Assembly: GCA_018606645.1 (NCBI GenBank) | Contig: JAGVRI010000011.1 | Span: 65,346-129,345, forward strand | DNA length: 64,000 bases | Direction of reading: 5' to 3' | DNA from: Chloroflexota bacterium | GTDB taxonomy: Bacteria; Chloroflexota; Anaerolineae; JAAYZQ01 | Shown here: piece by piece, positions 24,085-33,682 of the stretch | Layout of the letters: every line of letters starts with the position of its first letter | Position numbering within the stretch: position 1 is the first letter of the stretch | Notes under the pieces: generated by a model | What the model was told of the DNA's origin: nothing | The model's input: the letters and a program-made list of their open reading frames with translations, nothing else | Databases searched by the model: none | Translations under genes and position numbers: made by a program

Positions 24085-25398
24085 GTGAAAGACGGCCGTG
24101 AGTTGTCGGTACCCGAAGTTCGAAGCCAGATCCCCCATGGGGTGCAGGATCGCTTCATGGTCGAAGCCGCACGCCGACGTCAGGTCGAGGCAGTGTTGCG
24201 CGAGCAATTTTGCCGCTGGGGATATCAGGAGGTCATCACTCCCACCTTTGAATATTATGACAACCTGACGGTGGGCGCCAGTCCCGACCTACAGCAGGCC
24301 ATGTATCGCTTCTTTGATCGGGACGGGCACACGTTGGCCCTGCGCGCCGATTTTACGCCTCAAATTGCCCGTACGGCTGCGACCAAGTTGTACGATCAAC
24401 CGATGCCGTTGCGCTGCTTCTATATCGGTAGCCTCTTCCGCTATGAGGAACCCCAGGCAGGCCGTAAGCGCGAATTTACGCAGGCTGGTGTCGAACTGAT
24501 CGGCGCCGATACCCCGGCTGCCGATGCGGAAGTGGTTGCTTTGTCTGTCGCTGCGCTCGAGACCCTGAACTTGCCGAATTTCCAGGTAAACTTGGGTCAG
24601 ATGGCTTTCTTTCACGCTGTGACAACCGGGCTGTCCCCAGAGTCTGTAACCGCCATTCGAGAAGCTATCGACCGCAAGAGCACCGCTCGGCTGGCCAGGG
24701 CCTTGGCTGCGCCCGATGTAACCACTTCCCAACGCGAACTCCTGGCCCGCCTGTCTGATTGGGTGGGTGAAACAGAGGTCCTGGAGGAAGCAAGGGCCCT
24801 CAGCACAAGCCTGCCCGAGGCCGCCGCAGCGATGGCAGCCATCGACCGCTTGGCCGATGTCTATCGCCTTTTGCAGGTCTACGGTATCGGCCACCGGGTG
24901 ATCCTGGACCTCGGCGAAGTGCGAGGCATGGATTACTACACTGGCATTACTTTCCGTGGCATGGTGCCCGGCCTGGGCTGGCCGGTCCTGAGTGGCGGAC
25001 GATACGACAATCTCATCGCCAATTTCGGGCGTTCGTTACCGGCTGTCGGCTTTGGTCTGGGCATCGAACGGGTGCTCTTGGTCCAGAGTCAACATGGGAT
25101 GACCGGTCCCTCCATCATTCCCCATCTGCTCGTTCAAGGCTGTGATCATTCGACCTGTTACCATCTGGTCCAACGCCTTCGAGCGCGAGGCTGCCGCATA
25201 GAAGTAGACATCCTAGGGTTGAGCGGGCCCGAGTTGCATCACCTGGCTCGCCAGCGAGGCATCTCCCGGACGTTACGCTGTGCCGGCAAAGCATGGGTGC
25301 TATCCGATGAGCGAGGAGATCGCCTGTTGACCGAGAGCGAACTGTGGCAAGAAGTCGAAGCCTGGCTTGCGGGAGAATCACTCCCTGGAAGGAGATAA
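24085..25398 (+). CDS. hisZ: ATP phosphoribosyltransferase regulatory subunit HisZ
   Basis: 437 residues from GTG 24085, seven bases after AAGGAG; the TTG/ATG starts at 24043-24052 fall in the terminator T-run and have no ribosome binding site. It is a catalytically inactive relative of histidyl-tRNA synthetase: class II core with TPTFEYYDNLTVGASPD, LALRADFTPQIART, PLRCFYIGSLFRYEEPQAGRKREFTQAGVELIG and YYTGITFRGMVPG, but without the full tRNA-ligase features. HisZ forms the allosteric octamer with short-form HisG and confers histidine feedback inhibition. hisG follows by 4 bp and is indeed the short form. Confidence 0.9.
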   Translation: MKDGRELSVPEVRSQIPHGVQDRFMVEAARRRQVEAVLREQFCRWGYQEVITPTFEYYDNLTVGASPDLQQAMYRFFDRDGHTLALRADFTPQIARTAATKLYDQPMPLRCFYIGSLFRYEEPQAGRKREFTQAGVELIGADTPAADAEVVALSVAALETLNLPNFQVNLGQMAFFHAVTTGLSPESVTAIREAIDRKSTARLARALAAPDVTTSQRELLARLSDWVGETEVLEEARALSTSLPEAAAAMAAIDRLADVYRLLQVYGIGHRVILDLGEVRGMDYYTGITFRGMVPGLGWPVLSGGRYDNLIANFGRSLPAVGFGLGIERVLLVQSQHGMTGPSIIPHLLVQGCDHSTCYHLVQRLRARGCRIEVDILGLSGPELHHLARQRGISRTLRCAGKAWVLSDERGDRLLTESELWQEVEAWLAGESLPGRR

Positions 25399-25402
25399 GC
25401 GG

Positions 25403-26089
25403 GTGAATCCATTGACGATTGCGCTGCCAAAAGGGCGCCTCCTGGATCCAGCCGTAGATCGATTCCGCCGCCTGGGCTGGAATTGCCGCCTGGACAACGG
25501 ATCGCGCCAACTGCTGTTCACTGAAACCAGACGCGTCCCGGCTTCGGAGGGCCTCCACGCGGAGCGGTGCGAGGAATTAATTCGCTTTCTCTTGGTCAAA
25601 CCCGCCGATGTTCCGGTCTATGTCGAATATGGCGCGGCGGATCTCGGGATCGTCGGGCAGGATGCCTTATGGGAGAGCGGGCGGGATGTATATGAGCCTT
25701 TGCTCCTGAGCTTTGGTCACTGTCGTCTCGTGCTGGCTGGGACTCCTGCGCAGCGAGGTCGAAATTTCCGTCTGGCCACCGGTCTCCGTGTAGCGACCCA
25801 ATACCCACGTCTGACACGCGATTATTTTCAGAAACAAGGTCTATCCGTGGAACTGATCCCTTTGAGCGGATCGGTAGAACTCGCCCCGCTGGTGGGTCTG
25901 GCCGACCTCTTGGTGGATATCGTGGAAACCGGACGTACCTTGGATGAAAACGGTTTGATAGAACTGGATCAGATTGCAGCCTCTCAGGCAACGGTGATCG
26001 TGAACCGGGTGACCTATCGCTTACGCTTGAGCGAGGTGCGACAGCTCCTGTCCAGCCTGAGATCCGTCGATCAAGGAGAGATACCATGA
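25403..26089 (+). CDS. hisG: ATP phosphoribosyltransferase catalytic subunit, short form
   Basis: 228 residues from GTG 25403 behind AAGGAG. First committed step of histidine synthesis: ATP plus PRPP gives phosphoribosyl-ATP. Motifs: LTIALPKGRLLDPAVDRF, the ADLGIVGQDALWE segment, and the phosphate-binding region LVGLADLLVDIVETGRTLDENGL. Length of about 230 residues lacks the C-terminal ACT-like regulatory domain of long HisG, matching the presence of hisZ directly upstream. Overlaps hisD by 4 bp. Confidence 0.95.
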   Translation: MNPLTIALPKGRLLDPAVDRFRRLGWNCRLDNGSRQLLFTETRRVPASEGLHAERCEELIRFLLVKPADVPVYVEYGAADLGIVGQDALWESGRDVYEPLLLSFGHCRLVLAGTPAQRGRNFRLATGLRVATQYPRLTRDYFQKQGLSVELIPLSGSVELAPLVGLADLLVDIVETGRTLDENGLIELDQIAASQATVIVNRVTYRLRLSEVRQLLSSLRSVDQGEIP

Positions 26090-27465
26090 CCCTTCGCATC
26101 TTTCAGGGCTACGGCTCAGCCCGGGAACATATCGCTCGGTTGCGGTCCGCAGAAGAGCTCTCGGTGCCGGAAACCGTTGCCGCCCGACTACGGGCCCTTT
26201 TTGGTCGGGAGATTTCACCTCAGGAGGCAGTTGCCCAGATCGTGTCCGATGTCCGACGGGGAGGAGATGCTGCCCTGCGCGATTACACGGAAAGAATTGA
26301 TGGCGTCTCCCTCGATCGGTTCATCCTGGCCGAAGAGGCGATCGAGGCCGCTTACAAAGCAGCGCCCTTGAATCTGCGAGAGGCCTTGCACTCCGCTGCT
26401 GACCGCATCCGCTCTTTCCACCAGCGAGAGCCGTGTCATTCGTGGCTGTCCTGGGAGTCCGAAACGGTCATCGGACAACGGGTGATCCCGCTGCAACGGG
26501 TGGGCGTCTATGTACCCGGCGGTACTGCTTCGTACCCTTCGTCGCTGCTCATGTCCGTGATCCCGGCCCAGGTCGCTGGTGTGAAAGAGATCGTGGTGAC
26601 TACCCCAGCCAGCCCCCAGGCTTCCCGGTCAGCGGCAGGAACACCAGGTCCCATGATGGCCATCCTGGCGGCGGCTCATGTTGTTGGCTTGAGCCGAATC
26701 TACCTGTTGGGTGGTGCGCAGGCCATCGCCGCACTCGCCTATGGCACCGAGAGCGTACCTCGGGTCGACAAGATCGTGGGCGCCGGCGGTCTCTTTGTCA
26801 CCCTGGCCAAGAAACAGGTCTACGGGGATGTAGGCATTGATGGATTGAACGGCCCAACCGAGACCTTGTTGATTGCTGATAATACCGCCAATCCGGCGTG
26901 GGTCGCTGCCGACCTGCTGGCCCAGGCAGAGCATGATCCCCTGGCCACGCCGCTGCTGATCACGCCCTCCATGGAGCTTGCCAGGGCGGTACAGAGTCAA
27001 GTGGCCGTCCAGCTAGCGTCACAGGCACGGCAGGCAATGATCGAACAGGCATTGCACGGACAGGGCGCGATCCTGGTGGTGGATAGCGTCGAACAGGCTC
27101 TTGCCTTGGCAAACGAATACGCACCGGAACACTTGTGCCTTCTGGTTGCCGATCCCTGGTCTCTCATTGGCCAGGTCCAGAATGCTGGTGGGATATTCCT
27201 CGGCGAAAGCACCTCAGAGGCGTTGGGGGATTATGTCGTCGGTCCCAGTCATGTGATGCCCACCCGGGGCACAGCCCGTTTCGCCTCACCGTTGCACGTC
27301 AAGGACTTTGTCAAGGTCACCAGCATCTTTGCCGTGGATCCGGTCACCGCTCGCCAGTTGGCTCCAGCCGCGCGGGTCCTGGCAGAAGCGGAGGGCTTGA
27401 CCGCTCACGCTGCCGCCATCGCCGCTCGCGAGTCACCTGAGATACCTCGCCACCTGCCAAGATGA
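26086..27465 (+). CDS. hisD: Histidinol dehydrogenase
   Basis: 459 residues; oxidises histidinol twice to histidine with NAD and a catalytic Zn. Conserved blocks: VYVPGGTASYPSSLLMSVIPAQVAGV, YGTESVPRVDKIVGAGGLFVTLAKK, GVDGLNGPTE-like VGIDGLNGPTETLLIAD, AEHDPLATPLLIT, NEYAPEHLCLLV, GGIFLGESTSEALGDYVVGPSHVMPTRGTARF, with the usual zinc and catalytic His positions. ATG overlaps the hisG stop. The AAGGAGAG ribosome binding site lies in the end of hisG. Confidence 0.96.
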   Translation: MTLRIFQGYGSAREHIARLRSAEELSVPETVAARLRALFGREISPQEAVAQIVSDVRRGGDAALRDYTERIDGVSLDRFILAEEAIEAAYKAAPLNLREALHSAADRIRSFHQREPCHSWLSWESETVIGQRVIPLQRVGVYVPGGTASYPSSLLMSVIPAQVAGVKEIVVTTPASPQASRSAAGTPGPMMAILAAAHVVGLSRIYLLGGAQAIAALAYGTESVPRVDKIVGAGGLFVTLAKKQVYGDVGIDGLNGPTETLLIADNTANPAWVAADLLAQAEHDPLATPLLITPSMELARAVQSQVAVQLASQARQAMIEQALHGQGAILVVDSVEQALALANEYAPEHLCLLVADPWSLIGQVQNAGGIFLGESTSEALGDYVVGPSHVMPTRGTARFASPLHVKDFVKVTSIFAVDPVTARQLAPAARVLAEAEGLTAHAAAIAARESPEIPRHLPR

Positions 27466-27486
27466 GCCAAGTGATGAGGACAGAAC

Positions 27487-29244
27487 ATGAACATTGAATC
27501 TCTGATCCGTCCCCATATCCAGGAACTGGAAGCCTACGAACCCCCTGATTGGGAGGCCCTGGCCCTCCGCGCCCAAGTACCTCCTGGTCAATTGATTCGG
27601 CTCGATGCCAACGAAAACCTGTATGGTCCATCGCCGCGCGTGATCGAGGCGTTGGGCCGCTTTGACGGCTATCAGTACTACCCCGACTACCGGAGCCTGA
27701 TCCCGGCCATCGCCCGGTACGCTCATGTCGCCCCTGAGCAAGTGGTGTTGGGGAACGGAGGCGATGAACTCATCGATCTGGTGGTGCGTCTCTTTGTCGA
27801 ACCGGGTGATGGCGTAATAATTTGCCCACCTGCCTTCAGCATGTACGCCGTAAGCACTCGCGCTCACCGTGGGAAGGTGATACCCGTGCCGCGTCACCCC
27901 GATTTTTCGCTGGACGCGGATGCCATCGAGTCTCTTGTTCAGAATCCGCCGGCTGAGGCATCACCTCGGCTTTTGTTCATCACCTCGCCGGGCAACCCCG
28001 ATGGCCGGGCCATCCCGCTGGAGACCGTTCAGCGCCTGCTGGAACTGCCGGTGGCCGTGGTGGTTGACGAAGCGTACGTCGAGTTTGGTGGGCAGAGCGC
28101 AGTGTCGCTGCTTCCCGCCTACCCGAATCTCATCATCTTGCGGACCTTGAGCAAGTGGGCCGGCATGGCCGGACTCCGCCTGGGCTATGCTCTGGCTTCG
28201 CCCCAGGTTATTGATGCGCTGGCGCGAGTGCGCTCGCCTTTCAATGTGAATATGGCGGCGGTGATCGCCGCCCAGGCTGCGCTGGAGGATGCTGCTTATG
28301 CCCAGCATGTCATTTCGTGTATCATTGCGGAGCGGGAACGGCTGGAATCGGCCTTGGCCGGGCTCCCCGGTGTCTATCCGGTCCCCAGCCAGTCGAACTT
28401 TGTGCTGTGCCGTTTCACGGACCACTCTGGTCCGGAAATCGCCGAGAGGCTGGCCGCACGGGGCATTCTGGTGCGCACCTTCTCCGATCCAATGTTAGCA
28501 GACGCGGTCCGCATCACTGTCGGCCGTCCGGAGCAGAACGACGCGCTGCTGACTGCGTTGCGAGAAATTCTGAACATCGAACCGTCGCTCCCCCGCGCAA
28601 GTCTGGAACCCTCAGCCGCATCCACGGCTGCGCTCACCTCTCTGGGCGGCCAGACGCAGTCCCGACAGGCCAGGATCACGCGTCAAACCCGGGAAACCGA
28701 GGTCACCGTCGCTCTGGATCTGGACGGACGCGGGCGCTATGAGATCGACACTGGCCTGGGCTTTCTCGACCATCTCCTTGCGCAGTTGGCCGCCCATGGC
28801 CTGTTCGATCTCACCGTGCAGGCACGGGGAGATCTGGAAATCGATGAGCATCATACCGTGGAGGATGTAGCTATCGTCTTGGGACAAGCCCTGGACCAGG
28901 CATTGGGGGACCGCCGTGGCATTACTCGTATGGGTCACGCCTACGCCCCCCTTGACGAAGCGTTGGCTCACGTGGCAATCGATCTCAGCGGACGTCCCTA
29001 TGCGGTCATCAACGCCCAGTTTTCCTTGGCCCGGATCGGGACATTGAGCAGCGACCTGGTGATCCACTTTCTTGAGACGCTCGCGTTCCATGGGCGCTTG
29101 ACTCTGCATGCTCGTCTCCTTTCGGGCCGGAACGACCATCACAAAGCAGAGGCTCTGTTCAAAGCCTTGGGCCGGGCGCTGGACGCAGCGACACGCCTCG
29201 ACCCCCGCCGTCAGGGGATTCCGTCGACCAAAGGAGTGTTATGA
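27487..29244 (+). CDS. hisC-hisB: Fused histidinol-phosphate aminotransferase / imidazoleglycerol-phosphate dehydratase
   Basis: 585 residues in one uninterrupted frame. Residues 1 to about 365 are HisC, a PLP aminotransferase ([27 protein letters not shown], the lysine site [17 protein letters not shown]). After a low-complexity Ala/Ser/Thr linker (about 365-395), residues about 398-585 are HisB dehydratase ([74 protein letters not shown]) with both His-rich Mn sites. The two domains act two steps apart: HisB makes imidazole-acetol phosphate, HisC transaminates it. E. coli HisB is instead fused to the phosphatase HisN. No hisN or hisJ phosphatase is in this operon. Confidence 0.93.
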   Translation: MNIESLIRPHIQELEAYEPPDWEALALRAQVPPGQLIRLDANENLYGPSPRVIEALGRFDGYQYYPDYRSLIPAIARYAHVAPEQVVLGNGGDELIDLVVRLFVEPGDGVIICPPAFSMYAVSTRAHRGKVIPVPRHPDFSLDADAIESLVQNPPAEASPRLLFITSPGNPDGRAIPLETVQRLLELPVAVVVDEAYVEFGGQSAVSLLPAYPNLIILRTLSKWAGMAGLRLGYALASPQVIDALARVRSPFNVNMAAVIAAQAALEDAAYAQHVISCIIAERERLESALAGLPGVYPVPSQSNFVLCRFTDHSGPEIAERLAARGILVRTFSDPMLADAVRITVGRPEQNDALLTALREILNIEPSLPRASLEPSAASTAALTSLGGQTQSRQARITRQTRETEVTVALDLDGRGRYEIDTGLGFLDHLLAQLAAHGLFDLTVQARGDLEIDEHHTVEDVAIVLGQALDQALGDRRGITRMGHAYAPLDEALAHVAIDLSGRPYAVINAQFSLARIGTLSSDLVIHFLETLAFHGRLTLHARLLSGRNDHHKAEALFKALGRALDAATRLDPRRQGIPSTKGVL

Positions 29245-29245
29245 C

Positions 29246-30796
29246 ATGCGAGCGATCCTCAGTGTATACGACAAAATCGATATTGCCCTGCTCGGCCGCG
29301 GTTTGACTGAATTGGGATTCCAGATCTATTCAACCGGCGGCACCGCTCGCGCCCTAGAGGCTGCCGGCGTGCCAGTCTTTCCGGTGAGTGACCTGACCGG
29401 CTTCCCGGAGATTCTGGGAGGGCGGGTCAAAACGCTGCACCCAGCTATCCACGGTGGCATTCTGGCGCGCCGTCATGTGCCGGCCGATCTGGAAGAACTG
29501 GCGCGGCACGGTCTGCCTCTGGTAGATCTGGTGGCTGTCAACCTCTACCCGTTTGCCGAAACAGTGGCCCAGCCGGATATCTCTCTGGAGGCGGCCCTGG
29601 AACAGATCGATATCGGCGGGCCAACCATGCTGCGCGCCGCCGCCAAGAATTTTCCGGCTGTTGTGCCGATCTGCGATCCGGCCGATTATCGCCTGGTTCT
29701 CGAAGAGCTGCGAAAGCCTGGTGGATTGGATCCAGCGTTTCGGCGTCATCTGGCCAGTAAGGCGTTCCGCCATACCGCCGTCTATGACTCGACCATTGCC
29801 GCCTATCTGGGTGGAGAGGAATGCTGGCCTGGGGAGATGCCGTTAGGGTTGCACAAGGTGCAAGACCTTCGTTATGGCGAGAACCCTCATCAGAGGGCAG
29901 CATTCTACGCCATCCCCCAGCCAGGGCGGACTCCGGTGGGCCTGGTCGCCGCCCAACAACTGCAGGGCAAAGAGCTCTCCTACAACAATATTTTGGATGC
30001 GGATGCGGCGTGGGCCGTGGCCAGCGATTTTCAGCCGGCCACCGTTGCGATCATCAAGCACATGAATCCGTGCGGCCTGGCTTGGGCCGAGGACCCGGTG
30101 ACCGCGTACCATCTGGCACTGGCTGGTGATCCACGGGCTGCCTTCGGTGGGATCGTGGCAGTCAACAGCCCTGTCGATCAGCGGTTCGCCCAGCATCTGA
30201 TCCAGCGTTTCTATGAGATCGTGCTGGCTCCTGACTTTAGCGCTGAAGCCTTGGATATGCTGGCTTCACGCCCCAACCTCCGCGTTCTGAAGCTGCCCTT
30301 CTGTTCTAGCCATGGCCTGGCCTGGCGAAGCGTGGCCGGAGGGCTATTGGTCCAGCAGACGGATTGGGTGGACGCTGATGAGGTGCGGCGCGGACAGGTC
30401 GTCACCCGGCGCGCCCCAACCGAGGAAGAATGGACAGCACTGGATTTTGCCTGGCGTGCCGTCCGCTATGTGAAGTCGAACGCGATCGTCCTCGTTCAGA
30501 GCCAGCAAGGCTCCGGATCACACTCCCTGGCTCTGGTGGGCATGGGAGCGGGTCAACCTTCTCGGGTGGCCGCTGTCGAGATCGCGGCCCGACAGGCTGG
30601 ACCACGGGCGAAAGGGGCCGTCCTGGCCTCCGACGCCTTTTTCCCGATGCCAGATGGGGTACAGGCTGCGGCCCAGGCTGGCGTGCGAGCCATTGTCCAG
30701 CCCGGAGGTTCTCAGGGGGACCCGGAAGCCATCGCCGCTGCCGATGCCGCCGGCATGACCATGGTCTTTACCGGCAAGCGCCATTTTCTCCATTGA
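29246..30796 (+). CDS. purH: Bifunctional AICAR transformylase / IMP cyclohydrolase
   Basis: 516 residues from ATG 29246 (the track ORF starts inside hisC-hisB). N-terminal IMP cyclohydrolase domain: AILSVYDKIDIALLGRGL, STGGTARAL, GRVKTLHPAIHGGILARR. C-terminal AICAR transformylase: ENPHQRAAFY, ELSYNNILDADAAWAV, IKHMNPCGLAWAED, AFGGIVAVN, GSHSLALVGMGAGQPSRVAA, SDAFFPMPDGVQAAAQAGV. AICAR is released by HisH/HisF during histidine synthesis, so placing purH inside the his operon couples recycling of this by-product to IMP. It begins 2 bp after hisC-hisB and precedes hisH by 38 bp. Confidence 0.95.
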   Translation: MRAILSVYDKIDIALLGRGLTELGFQIYSTGGTARALEAAGVPVFPVSDLTGFPEILGGRVKTLHPAIHGGILARRHVPADLEELARHGLPLVDLVAVNLYPFAETVAQPDISLEAALEQIDIGGPTMLRAAAKNFPAVVPICDPADYRLVLEELRKPGGLDPAFRRHLASKAFRHTAVYDSTIAAYLGGEECWPGEMPLGLHKVQDLRYGENPHQRAAFYAIPQPGRTPVGLVAAQQLQGKELSYNNILDADAAWAVASDFQPATVAIIKHMNPCGLAWAEDPVTAYHLALAGDPRAAFGGIVAVNSPVDQRFAQHLIQRFYEIVLAPDFSAEALDMLASRPNLRVLKLPFCSSHGLAWRSVAGGLLVQQTDWVDADEVRRGQVVTRRAPTEEEWTALDFAWRAVRYVKSNAIVLVQSQQGSGSHSLALVGMGAGQPSRVAAVEIAARQAGPRAKGAVLASDAFFPMPDGVQAAAQAGVRAIVQPGGSQGDPEAIAAADAAGMTMVFTGKRHFLH

Positions 30797-30834
30797 TGTC
30801 TGTTTGCCAGAGGCTTTTCTTCGCAGGAGGCGCA

Positions 30835-31467
30835 GTGATCGCCATCATCGACTACGATATCGGCAATTTACGGAGTGTTCAGAAAGCTTTGGAGCGAGTG
30901 GGAGCAACAGCTAGCATCACCCGTGACCCAACAATGCTTCATGCCACCCAAGGGATCGTCTTGCCCGGCGTGGGTGCCTTTGGCGACGGGATGGCAAACC
31001 TGAGGGCACAGGGCTGGATAGAACCCTTGCTGAACCAGGTACGCGGCGGCAAGCCCTTGCTCGGTATCTGCCTGGGGATGCAATTACTGTTCGCCGAAAG
31101 TGAGGAGATGGGGCATCATGCCGGCTTGGGGCTGTTGCGAGGTCGAGTCGTGCGCTTTCCAGAAAGCGGATTCAAGGTACCTCATATTGGCTGGAATCAG
31201 TTGCACTTGAAACGGGTTCAGGGGACTGCTGCGCGGCTGCTGGATGGTATTCCTGAAGGAGCCTATGCCTATTTTGTGCATTCGTATTATGCAGTTGCGG
31301 AGGACCCCGACGACATCCTCGCAACGACCGAGTACGGCGTCGAGTTTGCCTCGGTCGTGGGGCGCGGATCGGTGTTTGGGGTCCAGTTTCATCCGGAGAA
31401 GAGCCAGGAGATCGGACTGCGCCTGCTTCAGAACTTTGTGTCCATCACGACAAGTCCAGGGCAATAA
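30835..31467 (+). CDS. hisH: Imidazole glycerol phosphate synthase glutaminase subunit
   Basis: 210 residues from GTG 30835 behind AGGAGG; the ORF track extends 135 codons too far upstream into purH. Class I glutamine amidotransferase: IDYDIGNLRSVQKALE, the oxyanion region VLPGVGAFGDGM, nucleophile Cys in LLGICLGMQLLF, and the catalytic His/Glu in VQFHPEKSQ. Supplies ammonia to HisF through the barrel of the complex. Separated from hisF by hisA. Confidence 0.94.
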   Translation: MIAIIDYDIGNLRSVQKALERVGATASITRDPTMLHATQGIVLPGVGAFGDGMANLRAQGWIEPLLNQVRGGKPLLGICLGMQLLFAESEEMGHHAGLGLLRGRVVRFPESGFKVPHIGWNQLHLKRVQGTAARLLDGIPEGAYAYFVHSYYAVAEDPDDILATTEYGVEFASVVGRGSVFGVQFHPEKSQEIGLRLLQNFVSITTSPGQ

Positions 31468-31503
31468 ACTGAACGCCTGACCCGGGCAAAGGAGATTCAG
31501 ATC

Positions 31504-32265
31504 GTGATCATATTCCCCGCCATCGACCTGCGTCGCGGTCGGTGCGTCCGACTGAGACAGGGGCGCGCTGAGGACGAGACGGTCTACGACGAGGATCCGG
31601 CATCTGTGGCTTGCCGCTGGGTGGATCAGGGAGCCGAGTGGCTCCACGTGGTGAATCTCGACGGGGCCTTGGCGGACGATCCGCTGTTTGCCTCTGGTTG
31701 CCCATGGCCCCTCAATCTACAGCGGCTGGCAGAAATCCGTGCCGCAGTGCCTGGGACCCCTATCCAGTTTGGCGGCGGCATCCGTTCGATGGCCGATCTC
31801 GAACTGGCTCTGGAGGCTGGCGCGACCCGAGTCATCCTGGGCACCATCGCCATCGAAAGCCCAGAGTTGGTGACCGAGGCAGTGCGCCAGCTTGGCAGCG
31901 AGCGGATTGTCGTTGGTATCGATGCCCGTCAGGGCCGGGTAGCCACCCATGGCTGGAAACAAAGCAGTGCGTGGACGGCCAAGGACCTGGCACAGGCCAT
32001 GCGTGCGCGGGGCGTGGTCCGGATCGTGTACACCGACATCGCCCGTGATGGCATGTTGACTGGAGTGAACATTGTCGATACCGTGGCCCTGGCCCGCGCT
32101 ACCGGACTGAAGGTAATCGCTTCGGGAGGAGTTGCCTCACTCCACGACATCGCTCAGCTCAAGGCTCAGGCCAGCGCCGGGATCGAAGGCGTGATTGTCG
32201 GCCAGGCCCTGTATACGGGCGCCGTATCACTACCAGAAGCCATTCAGTTAGCAAGAGAGGAATGA
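31504..32265 (+). CDS. hisA: Phosphoribosyl-formimino-AICAR-ribotide isomerase
   Basis: 253 residues, GTG start nine bases after AAGGAG. TIM-barrel Amadori isomerase converting ProFAR to PRFAR. The catalytic Asp of strand 1 is in [14 protein letters not shown], and the second catalytic Asp is in [17 protein letters not shown]. Phosphate-binding motifs: [20 protein letters not shown] and IASGGVASL. Overlaps hisF region by the ATGA at 32262 if the upstream hisF start were used. Confidence 0.95.
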   Translation: MIIFPAIDLRRGRCVRLRQGRAEDETVYDEDPASVACRWVDQGAEWLHVVNLDGALADDPLFASGCPWPLNLQRLAEIRAAVPGTPIQFGGGIRSMADLELALEAGATRVILGTIAIESPELVTEAVRQLGSERIVVGIDARQGRVATHGWKQSSAWTAKDLAQAMRARGVVRIVYTDIARDGMLTGVNIVDTVALARATGLKVIASGGVASLHDIAQLKAQASAGIEGVIVGQALYTGAVSLPEAIQLAREE

Positions 32266-32270
32266 ATCAG

Positions 32271-33044
32271 ATGTTGGCCAAGCGCATTATTCCATGTCTC
32301 GATGTAAAGGATGGTCGCGTCGTAAAGGGAGTCCAGTTTGTCAACTTGCGCGATGCCGGCGATCCGGTCGAGCAGGCAATGGTATATGATCAAGAGCGAG
32401 CCGACGAGTTGGTGTTCCTTGACATCACTGCTTCTTCTGAGCGGCGGCAGATCATGCGCGACGTGGTGCGTCGCGTCGCGGAGGCGGTGTTCATCCCGTT
32501 CACGGTGGGCGGGGGGCTGCGGACGGTCGAGGATATCCGGGACATGTTGATGGCCGGGGCTGACAAGATCTCGATCAACAGCGCAGCCGTCCGCCGACCA
32601 AAGCTGATTTCAGAGGGCGCCAAACGATTCGGCAGCCAATGCATCGTCGTCGCCATCGATGCCAAGCGAATTTCCCTGGAGGATCGCCAGCCCTCTCGAT
32701 GGGAGGTTTATATCCACGGCGGCCGCACCCCCACCGGTCTGGACGCGGTGCTCTGGGCTAAAGAAGCCGAGGATCGAGGTGCCGGGGAAATCCTCCTCAC
32801 CAGCATGGACGCCGATGGCACGCAGAACGGCTACGACATCCCCCTGTTGCAGGCTGTGTCCCAGGCCGTCAAAATTCCGGTGATCGCTTCAGGAGGCGCC
32901 GGGAAACTGGAACACTTTTATCAGGCCCTGACCGAGGGCAAGGCCAGTGCCGCCCTGGCCGCTTCGCTGTTTCATTATCAAACGTTATCCATTGCAGCCG
33001 TCAAAGAGTATTTGGCCGCCCGGGGCGTGCCGGTGCGGAGGTAG
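32271..33044 (+). CDS. hisF: Imidazole glycerol phosphate synthase cyclase subunit
   Basis: 257 residues from ATG 32271, giving the usual start [23 protein letters not shown] with GAGAGGA upstream; ATG 32262 (three codons earlier, overlapping hisA) is the alternative. TIM barrel paired with HisH: the catalytic Asp residues are in CLDVKDGR and [15 protein letters not shown], and the phosphate sites are in [12 protein letters not shown] and [13 protein letters not shown]. Cyclises PRFAR with HisH-derived ammonia into imidazole glycerol phosphate and AICAR, the latter fed to PurH from the same operon. Confidence 0.95.
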   Translation: MLAKRIIPCLDVKDGRVVKGVQFVNLRDAGDPVEQAMVYDQERADELVFLDITASSERRQIMRDVVRRVAEAVFIPFTVGGGLRTVEDIRDMLMAGADKISINSAAVRRPKLISEGAKRFGSQCIVVAIDAKRISLEDRQPSRWEVYIHGGRTPTGLDAVLWAKEAEDRGAGEILLTSMDADGTQNGYDIPLLQAVSQAVKIPVIASGGAGKLEHFYQALTEGKASAALAASLFHYQTLSIAAVKEYLAARGVPVRR

Positions 33045-33049
33045 AAGGA

Positions 33050-33682
33050 ATGGACGACGAGAAACCCGACATTCGCTGGGACCAGAACGGATTGGTCCCC
33101 GCCATCGTGCAGGATGCAAATACAAACCAGGTGTTGATGCTGGCCTATATGGACCAGACTGCCCTGGATCGCGTACTCGAGACGGGTGAGAGCTGGTTCT
33201 GGAGCCGCAGCCGCAGCGAGTTATGGCACAAGGGAGCCACCTCAGGCCATACCCAACAGGTCGTTGAAATTCGATACGATTGCGATGGCGACGTCCTATT
33301 GCTCCGGGTCATACCAGCCGGCCCGGCCTGTCACACCGGCCATCCGACCTGCTTTTACCGGAGCCTGACCCCCCCGCCGTCTTCCGATGAACATCCCCCT
33401 TCGGAAGGAATACTCAGTCGTTTGGAGGCGGTGATCCATGACCGCCAGGCCAACCCCCGGCCCGGATCGTACACCTGCCGGCTCCTGGAAGCCGGTCTCC
33501 CCACCCTGCTCAAGAAGGTAGGCGAAGAAGCGATCGAAGTGATCGTAGCCGCCCAGAATGAAAGCAACGAACGAATGGTCAGCGAACTGGCCGACATGGT
33601 GTATCATACCCTTGTGCTGCTGGCGGCCAGAGGCCTGTCCTGGGCCGATGTAGAAGCAGAACTGGCACGCCGGTTCGGCTGA
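33050..33682 (+). CDS. hisI: Bifunctional phosphoribosyl-AMP cyclohydrolase / phosphoribosyl-ATP pyrophosphatase
   Basis: 210 residues. HisI domain (about 1-115): [34 protein letters not shown], the metal ligands in [13 protein letters not shown] and the Zn Cys in [14 protein letters not shown]. HisE domain (about 120-205): [44 protein letters not shown] and [18 protein letters not shown]. Steps two and three of histidine synthesis in one fused protein (HisIE). Last gene of the operon; its TGA abuts the stop codon of the convergent minus-strand gene with no gap and no visible terminator. Confidence 0.95.
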   Translation: MDDEKPDIRWDQNGLVPAIVQDANTNQVLMLAYMDQTALDRVLETGESWFWSRSRSELWHKGATSGHTQQVVEIRYDCDGDVLLLRVIPAGPACHTGHPTCFYRSLTPPPSSDEHPPSEGILSRLEAVIHDRQANPRPGSYTCRLLEAGLPTLLKKVGEEAIEVIVAAQNESNERMVSELADMVYHTLVLLAARGLSWADVEAELARRFG

